A DNA stretch of 64,000 nucleotides from Crocodylus rhombifer. Taxonomy: Eukaryota; Chordata; Crocodylia; Crocodylidae. The notes below the pieces were generated by a model that had not been told where the DNA came from, ran no database searches, and saw only the letters and a list, made by a program, of their open reading frames with translations. The stretch covers positions 1 to 64,000 of the forward strand of contig JAVSML010019215.1 in the NCBI GenBank assembly GCA_038503035.1, read 5' to 3'. Positions 34,971 through 46,900 of this stretch are shown here, piece by piece (the stretch's first letter is position 1; every line of letters begins with the position of its first letter). Both the position numbers and the translations under genes were made by a program.

Positions 34971-37900
34971 TATATATATATATATATATATATAGTGGTA
35001 AGACTGAGGCCTACCAGCATATATATATGCACAGATATATATATATATGCTGGCAACCTGTTTTAATGGAAGACAAGTCCAAACTCTTGAACATCCTGGA
35101 TCTGTTGTTCTTGAAAGAGGAATTACTCAGAATGCTAGGAACATACCCTACTCCTTTTAGATAGTGAAATGGGATCTTTAGTAGTCATTGGCAGAAGAGA
35201 GATCAGTTTCTCATTTCTAAGGGAGGTCAATGATCCTGTTTATGCTAGAACTGCTACCATAAATTTTTTCCACCATTGTAACCAGTGGCCTATGCAACCA
35301 TTAGCATTTCAGTGAGGTAATGCCAAATTCATTGCAAGGGTCTTGAACTCATAGTTCGCTAGCCCAAGTATTGCTGACCTGAGCTGGGATAAAAAGGGAA
35401 CTGTGTGGTGCAGTATAAAGCTTCCATTTTCAAAATAACCATTTGACTTTGAAAACAATATGAGTTTGAAAGAAAAACTATGAACAGAACATACAAACTG
35501 CGAGACATGCAGCAGTACACCCTAGGTAAGTACCAAGGAGCCCTTTGGGCACCAGAACAGGGGGGCACCAAGGGCACCATTCAGAAGGCTCAAGTGCCTC
35601 TATACTAATGCTAGGAGCATGGGGAACAAGCAGGAAGAACTCACACATGTAGATAATAACTTTGATTTAGTGGGGCTAACAGAAACCTGGTAGGTTCCTA
35701 CCCATGATTGGGTGGTACACATTGAGGGCTACAGGTTGTACAGAAAAGACAGAGTAGGGAGGAGAGGGGGTGGGGTTCTCTCTATGTAAAGGAGCATTAT
35801 ACATCTGCCCTAGTCAAAATGGGAACAGAGGAGGAGAAAGTTGAGGCATTGTGGGTTAGGATACATGGAGGTTGAGGGGAAAGGCACTTGGTGGTGGAGG
35901 TCTGCTACAGACCACCACACCAAGAGGAAAAGCTAGATTTGGAATTCCTGAGGCAGCTCTCAGAGGCCGTACGGTCTAGGGGCATAGTTGTCATGGGGGA
36001 CCTGAACTACTCGGACATCTGCTGGGAGGAGCAGTCAGCCAAATCCAACCATTCATGTAGGTTCTTAACGTGCATACAGGACCTTCACCTAACAGAGGTA
36101 TACGGTCCCCCTAGGAAAAATGCCTTACTGGAATTGGTGTTGGCTACAGGGAAGGACCTGGTAGGGGAGCTACAGATTCACAGCCACCTTGGGGACAGTG
36201 ACCACCAATAAATTGAATTCACCATACGGTGTAGGGTGGGTAAGATTACTAGTAGGGTGGAAATGCTTGACTTCAGGCAGGCTAACTTCAGTGTGCTCAG
36301 GAGTCTAGTCAATGACACACTGCAGGATAAGAGTATTGGCAAGATGGGAGTCCAGGAAGGGTGGTCATTCCTAAAGAAGGCGATCCTTCAGGCACAGAGG
36401 GAGACAATCCAAGTATGAGGCAAAAGGGGGAAAGGAGCCAAAAAACTTCCTTGGCTAAACAGGGAAATCTAGGGGAGTCAAAGGGCAAAAAAGAAACCAT
36501 ATAGTCAGTGGAAGCAGGGGGAAGCTACCAAGGAGTATACCCACTTGGCCCGTATTTGCAGGGAGGCAGTTGGAAAGGCCAAAGCAACTGCAGAGCTGAG
36601 GCTGGTAACACAAACTAAGACAAGAAAAAGTATTTTTTTAGGTATGTAGGGAGTAAAAGGAAGGTGCAGGGCAGCATAGGACCCCTACTGAACAAGAAGG
36701 AGCAATTAGTGACAGACAGGGGGGACAAGACTGAGCTATTCAATGAGTTTTTTGCCTTGGTTTTCCTGAACAGGGGTCAAGATAAGTCTCCTAATGGGTT
36801 CTTAGATGGGCATCAGAGGGACAGCAGCCCACCAACTGTCAATGCTGACTTGGTGCAGAGTCACTTGGATGGACTGAATATGTTCAAGTCAGCAAGCCCA
36901 GATGAGCTGCATCTGAGAGTACTGAAGGAATTGGCCAGTGTCATTGCAGAACCACTGGCACGGCTGTTTGAGCGCTCATGGCACTCAGGTCAGGTTCTGG
37001 AGGACTAGAAAAGGGCCAATGTGGTCCCTATTTTCAAGAAGGGGAGGAAGGAGGATCTGAGTAATTATAGGCCAGTCAGTCTCACCTCCATCCTTGGAAA
37101 GGTCTTTGAAAAGATTGTGAAGGATCATATTTGTGGGAGTCTAGTGGGAAAAATAATGCAGCAGGGAAACCAGTATGTTTTCATAGCAGGTAGATCATGC
37201 CTGACCAATCTGGTTTCATTTTATGACAGGGTCACAAAATACTTAGATGCAAGAGTAGAGGTGGATGCCATTTTCTTGGATTTTAGCAAGGCCTTCTATA
37301 CAGTATCTCATCCCATTCTCGTAAATAAATTAAGAGTCTGTGACATACATGTTTACACAGTCTGGTGGGTGGTAATTGGTTTAGCGGTCACACTCAGAGT
37401 GGTAGTAGATGGGTAGGTATCAACCTGGAAGGATGTAAGTAGTGGGGTCCTGCAGGGTTCGGTCCTTAGACCTGTACCCTTCAATATCTTCACCAGTGAC
37501 TTGGATGAGGATGTGAAGTGTACTCTGTCTAAGTTTGCAGATGATACTAAATAGTGGGGTGAAGTGCACACTCTGGAGAGTAGGGAACAATTGCAGGCAG
37601 ACCGGACAGGTTAGAAAAGTGGGCAGTGCACAATAGGATGCAGTACAACAAGTACAAGTGCAGAGTGCTGCACCTAGGGTGCAAAACTATCCAGCACACC
37701 TGCTGGCTGGGAAATGACCCTCTCAGCAGCACAAAAGTGGAAAGGGATCTTGGAGTCATAGTGGATGAACATAAGTTGTCAGTGTGATGAAATCATCAGC
37801 AACGCTAACAGCACTTTATCATGCATCAGCAGATGCATGATCAATAGATCCAAGGAGGTGATACTTCCCCTCTATGCAGCACTGGTCAGACCACGATTGG

Positions 37901-40900
37901 AGTACTGCATCTAGTTTTGGGCACCGTACTTCAAGAAGGATGTTGATAGACTTGAGAGGGTCCAGAGGAGGCCCACTCGTATGGTTAGGGGCTTACAAGA
38001 CGAGCCTTATGAGGAGAGACTGAGGGATCTGGACCTCTTCAGCCTCCACAAGAAAAGGCTGAGCGGGGATCTTGTGGCCGCCTACAAATTCATTAGCAGG
38101 ATGCAGCAGGGGATCAGAGGTGCTCTGTTCACCAGGGCACCTCTTGGGGTAACAAGGAACAATGGTCACAAACTGACAGAAAGCAGATTTAGACTAGATA
38201 TCAGGAAAGACTTCTTCACTGTAAGGGTTGCCAAAATTTGCAATGGGCTTCCAAGGGAGGTGGTGCTCTCCCCTACCTTGGGGGTCTTTAAGAGGAGGTT
38301 GGATGGGCATCTGGCTGGGGTCATTTGACCCCAGCACTCTTTCCTGCCTAGGCAGGGGGGTCAAACTCAATGATCTGTTGAGGTCCCTTCTGACCCTGGC
38401 GTCTATGAATCTATGAACCTCCTGGTACCATGGTGTCTAATCACCTTTAACACTGGTTAATTGTTTAACCATCATTAACAACTCTTAATTCCCTAATCAC
38501 CATAGGCACTGAGTACATGGAGGCCTGAGGGCCCTGGCCCCCCTCTAGAAAAGGCAGTCCTGAAATGGGAACATCAAGTCCCAGTCCTGGGCTGCATGAC
38601 TCCGGGACAGCATTTTCCTGGATTCCCAGTATCAAGCAGGGTTCCAGGTTTTCCATTCAACATGGAAAAATGTGGAAAATAGCAGGTTCCCCCTTGCAAG
38701 CTGGCAGGCGGAGTTCCAGCCAGCAAGGGGCTGCAGGAAGTAGGACTCAGGGTGTGTCACGGGCATGTGCACAGGGGTGCACATGCATGTGGCTAGAAAT
38801 ACAGCCCCAGGTAGCCATGGAGAGCAGCTCATCCAGCTGCCTACAGGTAAATCTATGGAGTGGTGCAGATTGAGGCCTCCCCCACGGTGAGGGAGGGAAT
38901 GGGGCAAGGGCTGGGCCTGGGGGTGCTGTGTCTGTCTTGGGGCAGTTGATTATTGATTCTTTCCTCTCCTTAGTCTGGTTTTGTAGGTGCTAATTGATGG
39001 CAGTTAACTGGCTACATTAGCTAGGTCCTGTGTATTGAGCTGGTCCCTGAGTGAATCATGATTGATTGGTAACTGGTAACACAGTAGCTTAGCATCCAGG
39101 CCTGCAGTAGTGTCTCCCACGCCCCAAGACAGACAGTCAGTCCCACAAGCACCCATGGCATGAGTTTTGCCTGTCAGCAGCAAGGGGTGCAGGGCCCCAG
39201 AACCCCCCTGCACCAACCTCCTTGACAGCTGGCAGGCGTCGTGGCCACAGCAGGGGCCACCATCCCTGCAGCTGTCACCCCGCAGCGCCTTAACACACAC
39301 AGGGATGAGTTTTGCTTGTCCGCAGCTTGAGGGGCAGTTCCCAGGGAGAGGGCAGCAGGGTGGGGAGCTCCGAGCCTGCAGCAGTCAGCCTATATCCGGC
39401 TGCACCCCTGCCCCCCGTGGGGACCACTCAGCTGGGCTGTGGCTGTGCAATGGGGTGGGAGGTATCATCTTACCCCCCCACCCTCACCCCGTCAAAAATA
39501 AAAGTTGGCACCTATGCTAACCACAACTTCTTTCATCACTGAGAAAGTTACCTGATTTCTCAAACTCTTTTAGTTGGTTGCAGGATGCAGCACAAGTTTG
39601 CTGCTGACCTTAAATCCAAGCTGATTGACATTGATTAGCTGTGTGGCAAACTATGCTCATTTCTCTGTGGTTAGGGGCAATTTCTGGAAATCCCCCGAGC
39701 TATGCTGTTCACAATGAGATGTTAACGGAGCGAGTAATTGGAGGACAAGAGGCCCGACCGAACAGCTGGAAGTGGCAGGTAAAGCCTTTTTCATTTTTTT
39801 AAATTTGAAATCTGCACAGTAAAACAGAAAGTGTGAGAACATGACAGCAAATCAAAAATGCAGGATGTCAGATGTAGCCGGAGTTCCACTGGATCGAGCC
39901 AGGGCAAAGCAATAACCTTACTAACACTTATTGTCCATCCAGCACACAAATACGAAACAGCAGCTGGCATTCACAAACCATCCCCTAACTCAGGAGTGGG
40001 CAAAATGTGGCCCGCTGGCCAGATGTAGCCCGCCAGACCATTCTATCTGGCCTGCCAGGCCATTCTATCCAGCTCGCGCGGCCCCCAAAAAATTGGAAAA
40101 TTAATATATCTGCCCCTGGCTGCCTGGCATGTGGCCCTTGATGGCTTGCTAAAACTCAGTAAGCAGCCCTCTACCCAAAATAATTGCCCGCCCTGGCCCT
40201 AACTGCAGCTGCAGGGAGTCTCTATATGGAACGGCTCAGGATCAAGAATTTAGAAAACATTACTCCTAAAACCACAGAAAAAACTAACAGACAGTTGTTT
40301 TGACTAGGCTGCAGTTTCCTAGGAGAGACTGCTTGTTTAAAGTATGATTCGGATTACACAAGTGATCGATTAGATGAAAAATGGCACATCCTTATATATG
40401 TTTGTTTCTTGTACAGCTCTAATCATTTGTGTCTTTTTTCATCAAAAACACATGTTTACTCCTGTTTAGCACCAGTTTGCTGGTAGAGCTATGGCAGGAT
40501 GGGTTGATTCTGTGTGTTGTTTAGGTTTCTTCACCAGAATTGTTAATTGAGCTTCTCCATTTTTATTAGTTAGGCTTGGTCTCCACTAAGGAAAAGGCAT
40601 ATTTTTAACTCATGGTATCTAATGTATGTAAAATCCTAATACAGCCAAAGAAATTAAAATTTTTCAGATATGTGAGGGACAGGAGGGAAATCCTTTCATT
40701 ACCTCCATTGGTCATGATGTTTTGCTGGGGCTACACTGCAATATATACGGTAACACAAGTTTAAAAATGTACTTTTTCTCTTAAGCAGCAATGATATGTG
40801 AGTCTACAAAAGACGTCTGTGAATTTCAGCTCCCAGTGTGAGTTGATATTCCCTGTATTTAAAAAAAAAAACTTTTTGTTCATAGATATAGCGATTTAAC

Positions 40901-43900
40901 GTGGTTACATAGAACCTCTTGACAATTTTACAGAGCCTCTTCTCAGAATTTAACTGCTTTTTAACAAATCTACTTTCTTTTAACAAATAATATTCACCCT
41001 CACTACAAAGATGAGGTTAGTTTCACTGACCTCTCATATCTAGATGTCACTGATAATATTTAGTGGTACCATACAAACCACAATTTTACATGCCCTCGGT
41101 AAAAATAACAAAACTAGGAGCAATTAAAAGAATCCATCAGCAATTATTGTAAGTCCCCTTTTAAAAATCACAGAATGAAAGTTTTAAGTGACTCAAAGGG
41201 TATTCCATTTTAGATGGTTATAGTGTGTGAATTATGCTGCAGTTGAGGTAGACTTTTAATTCCCATTCTTATAAAGCAAATAAAGCAATTTCCCTTAAGA
41301 AATGAAAGGAAAATACAAATCAAGATATATTCATTAGGGTGACAATATTTGGATCTTGGGGAGCACTGGGTGTGCAGTTGAATAAAGGCTTTTTCTTGTG
41401 TCTTAGCAAAAGCTGCCGGTCACAAGGCTGGATATTACATTAAAAGTAACTTTGCTAATGCTTAAGTAAGCAGATCCCTAACAAACGGATAGGGTGCAAA
41501 GTGCATGTGTTGTATAAAAATAGGGTACAGACCAATGGCTATCGTTAGGGGACAAAGCAGAAGTATGGTCTTGGAGATGGTGCTGAAGTCAGCAAAAAAC
41601 CAGAAAGAACCAGCAAGAAACCACAACTGACCGGGAGAAAACGGGGGGGTCAAAGTCTTACGCATGCGCTCTTAGCAGACAGGCATGTAAATGAATGAAA
41701 TGCATAGGCAATGCCGTGCTAAGGAAGCAAACGGTAAACAGAGGCAGAGCTTGAGATGGGAGGAGAAATGGGTGGAACCAAAGGAGGGACATAGGCGGGG
41801 TAAATGTTAATAAGTATGAACCAAGATGTATAAATGTGGAAAGAACTATTGTTCGGCGTGGCTGTCTGGTTTGTTGGTTTTTTGGGAGCTAGTCCGAAGC
41901 TGTCTCCATTCTGAATAAAGCTGTTGCGAGCAATGTCTGCTGGTGCTTGCTCCCTGCTCGCTCTGGCTAATGAGTAACAGGATCCACAGGTATCTGGATC
42001 ATTGTCTCCCTAGTCGTTGGGCGCCGCATTGATTGGGGTCTAACAATATTTACTTGTTAATGTTATTACTGTGTATTATTTCTTCCAGCCTACTGTTCTG
42101 ATATTACTTAAAGTTAAATACATATGAACATTGGTTCTATAGGTTAGTGAGTCTTTAACTTGAGTATACTTTTAAATTTCTTTGGTTTACTTTACTAAGC
42201 TATGCTTACTTGCTCTATATTCTATCTTTTGATATTTTTGCACTTTGGAATTGCAAGCGTTTTACTTTTGTATCTATTGGATAATGTGAAACAGTTTGTG
42301 TAGAGGAGCATCTGTTAAGACTGTTAGTGTTAAAAATCTTACATTAAAAGTAAGTCGTTGTATAGCCTTAATTGTTGGCAATCCTACTTTGTAAAATAAA
42401 AAATGAATTTATCAGCTTTGATTTAAGAATGACACTGAAGGGATGGTTCTGTCCTCTGTCTACATGGCACAAAGCAGTGCCATGCACAGAAACCCAAACT
42501 AGCTTTAAAGAAGCTGGCTGAAGTACTGGAAACAGTGTATCCACAATAGCACAACTACTGTATCTGTACTGCTGCCAGTACATGCATCTCTCTGTGTTGC
42601 ATTGGCATTGTGTCATGCAGATATACCAGAGACACCTTGTAACTCTCTCCTGATCAGCAGCACTCCTTGGAAAGGACTCTGCTGAGACCAACAATTTTGA
42701 GTTTAACTTGCAGAATGATGTCTGAGAGGGAGCTCAAGGAGTCACTGCTACCTGGGTGCTAATCAAATGCAGCTATTTAGGAGAAGGGTGTTCTTAAGTA
42801 ATATTCCCATGTCAGAGCTGGACAAACTGAAGCACAGAGAGATTTGAACGGATGGTTCTCTGCAGTCACTGGCAGAATTCTTCTCCCCAAACCCCACCCA
42901 GCCGTGGTCCCACCCCATGGGTCATTTTTGTTTGACGGCTCGTCCCAAAGAATCGCAGGTCTTTCCCTGACTCCATAAAGCTTCATTTATACCTTAGAAT
43001 TATACCCAAGCCTACAGGTTTCTTCAGAGATTCATGATAAAGATGTTCCACATTCAAATATTTCACCTGCAGATGAATCCCAAAGGAGTAGCTTTCTGTA
43101 GCACACTAGAATCGAGTGTTCATACATATTGTTATTATATTGAACCACTTCATCAGCCTTTGTTGGTGCTAGCAAAAAATGGTTCTTTCCACCCAGATAG
43201 CTCTTAGAAGTGTTAATCCATGTCTATATTGCTTTTTAGTGAACAATTGAGTCGCATCAGCTGGAATGAAGTAATTCCACTGAAAAAGGGCCTTTTTAAT
43301 TAGGTCGGGCAAGACCTTGGAGACAGCCTTGCTCTGTATCATGCTGAGCTTGGACTAGTAGCAACTGGCAACAAAGCACACACAAAAAGCAAGTGTCTGT
43401 CTGTTTGCATTTTCAATCATTCTGAACCTCTCATTATTTTTGCCAGCCACAGGTGGAGCCGGGTAATGTGCCACATCGCTAATCAGAATAGCACACACAA
43501 GCGCCATGGCAGTGTCATGAACAAAACTTTGACATATCGTATTTTGCCATTTGATCCAGGTGTCCCTCCAACTTGCTTATGCAGATGCTCCTGAGTATTT
43601 TTACCACGTCTGTGGTGGCACACTCATTAGTGCTACATGGGTCATGACAGCTGCCCACTGCATCAACATGTAAGTACAATAGTAAAAGACTTTTAACTCT
43701 CGGTACAAGTCCCAGATCTCACTCTGGACCGCTGCTGGGCCACTCAAACACTCCGAGTTCTCAGCACATTCATTCTGGTCAAGGCAAGATGGTATTAATA
43801 CGCAGTTAGTTTCATGATATATAGAAAACCTCTTATTAGATTCACTGAAGATATTTACATATAACTGCTGACTTCTGGAAAGCAATTGGTTGACTGTATA

Positions 43901-46900
43901 TTTACATGATGGTATATGTGATTGCATCAATTTGAGTTTTTCAGTACATTTAAATTGGTATTATTATTTATAGAGGCTGAGGGCGAGAGAGAGAAACCCT
44001 GCCTTCATCCATTCTCAGCCATAGCTTATGTGCTGAGTAACATACCCATATAAATAGGATCATAATATAAGCCATAAATAATAAACCATATATACAATGC
44101 ATTATATACAAATGAACACATTTTTAATTGCTTATGCCGTTGGCCAATACATCATTAAACAAAGCACTCATACCGTGCTCATCATCCCATTCTAGACAGA
44201 CCGATAATTGCAACATGAACAGTTCCAGATTCCTGCTAGTTTGAGAATGCTGTAGGCAGCTGAACAAGGGGACAGAAAGAACAGCTTTTGTTCCCTGACC
44301 AGCAAAATACAGATATACGTCCCTAATACAACAGAATATTTGGCTGAAACTTATCCTGAGACGGAAAATGCTACAAAGATGACTGTAATGGGAGGGGGGT
44401 GGGCAGGGAAGTTTACTGCCACAGAATCTGTGATACAAAGCTATTTCTGTGGAGGTAGGGGGATACTGTACAGTAACTCTTTTGCAATTTATTTTTAGGC
44501 CAACTGAAGTAATATACCGAGTGGCTCTGGGTGACCACAATCTGTTTGACTTTGATGGCACTGAGTATTTTATCGGTGTTGATGGAATATTCATTCATGA
44601 GGGTTGGGACCCCTCTGACATTGCGAATGGGTAACTAATCTCAAATACTACCTTGCCACATGACTGAATGATGAGGTATTTATACTAGTGCCTGTTCCCA
44701 CAAATGTCTCTGCCCAGATTCTCTCCAAAATCTGCTGAGGAAAGTCTAGTTGGAAGCCCTGGACCTGGGTTCCTGGTCTGCTAGCTTCTTGCATGACCTT
44801 CAGCAAGCCACTTAGGGACAGACTTAATAAAAAGACAGACTAAAAAGTAGGTGCTGCATTGCCTGACTTTTGGGTGCCCCTCCCCAAATGGAATCCGGAC
44901 CAGTGTCCAGAGCTCCGGGATCTCTACACAGTGCCTGGGGAGAATGAGGTGGCTCCCAAAGAGACCCGAAATAGCCAGCAGGCTGAGCAGAGGCTCAGCC
45001 TACATGTAGGGCATAACAATACTGTGACCAGCAGCTACTTCACTGTAGCGACACGCTGCTTGGTATAGTGCGCCGCTACGGTGAAGTAGCTGCTGAAAAT
45101 AACCATACATCACACGTAAGGTGCGGTATGGGCTGTTACTGCACCATGATTTAGTGCTTTCAAAGGGAAGTACTAAATCACAGCGCAGTAACAACATTGC
45201 CATAGAGACACATGTAGACGTGCCTGGCATGAATCAATGGGGGAATGCTAAGGTCAAGGGAAGGTCTGAAATCGTACCCCCAAGGTAACTCCGTCCACTC
45301 AGGGCCACAGCCCTGTGCCACTTCTGGAAGAGAGGCACCTGTGCTCTTTTTGTCCAAGAAGGAGCGTGGCTCGCTCTGTTCTACGATATAACTGCTGGGG
45401 GGGACGAGCTGCCACCCTCTGTTTGTAATGGCCTGGTGGGTAGGACTCCTGACCAGGAAGTGGGAGGTCTAGGCTCAGTGCCCTCTTTAGCCATGGGGGC
45501 TCAAACCCATTTCTTCTTCCCAGGAAATGTTCATGGACTAGGCTGTCTGGAGGCAGTCTCCAAACATGCTGCAGATTTGTTCAAGATTCAGTAGGCTAGA
45601 AAGAGAGCATGGGCAAAAGGGAGCCCTGCTCTGTAGCTGAGTGGTTAGGACACTTACCCAGGAGGGCAGAGGCTTCTGGTGCCTGCTCCCAGGCCTCTTT
45701 CTCTATTTTTCTTGATACAGTCATTAGACAAAACAGGTCTGGGACCAGGGAATGGGTTTCATGTCTCTTCCCTCCCTAGTGTGTGAGAGGCAGGTGTGGG
45801 CGATGTGGATTTCAGTACCCTCAGGCAGGGGAGGGAATTAAACCCAGCTCTCCTATCCACAAACCCCCTCCCCTACAGGCTCCTGATCAGAGCCGGGGTA
45901 GCACTGGGGCCCACGTGACAGGGCCCCATAGGCTGGATCTGGCTTGCAGGCCGTATGTTTGATAGCTCATCTGTAGCCACCAGGATAGCCTATAAAAGAA
46001 GGGCTTTGACAGAACCATCACTACCAATGTTTTCAAAGAAAGTGGTAGTAACCACTGCATCCTGCAGAGAGCCCAGTCTTGCTAGGGTGCATTATGGTAT
46101 ACTCAGAGAACATGCATGGGATGGAGTCTGGCAAGGGGACTTGAGCGAAGTAACACCATGTTTCTGGATCTCTGTCAGACTTCGGCCTGTGCATGAATAG
46201 AAATAGAGTTTACAGGCAACAGGGGAACTGTTAGGTCACATCTTTGGATTTAGATGCTTCCAGGGTTACATGGTACCTAAGAAGGGGTTTTCAGAATGGC
46301 AATTTTGGATCTAGGTCTCTAAAGTCCTATGTTAGATGTAGCTAAACTCTGTGCCTCAGTTCCCCACCTGTAGAGTGGGGTTAATAATTCCCTGTCTCAT
46401 GGGGTCATTATTGTGTGTGAGGTCTCAGACACATGGGTGATGGTGGCCATACACGTATCTAGAGAGGTGAGTGAAAACCAACTGAAATGTCAGGTTTTGG
46501 CTATTGACTGACTCTAGAATTTCCAGCCAGGCATCTGAAAGCCTATTATCTGTGTCCTGTTTCAGCAATGACATTGCCTTGCTGCGTCTCTCTGCTTCCG
46601 CCTATGATAACGGCTTTGTTGAGATAGGATTGCTTCCAGCCGCAGGAGACATCTTGCCTAATAACTATCCATGCTACATTACTGGATGGGGACTAACTAC
46701 TAGTAAGTGGAAAAAAATGTTTTGCAGTTTAGAAAGACCATGCCAGATTCAAGCCCTTGTGTGAATCAAATCTGCTGACATGCATCTTCTCCAATGCAAA
46801 GAGTGACTGAAGGGAATCCTGCCCCAAAATGAATTGAATGCCAAGACATTCTGAAAGAGAGAAAAATTCACCACTGTGCACTGCTGAAGCCCTGCTGTGA

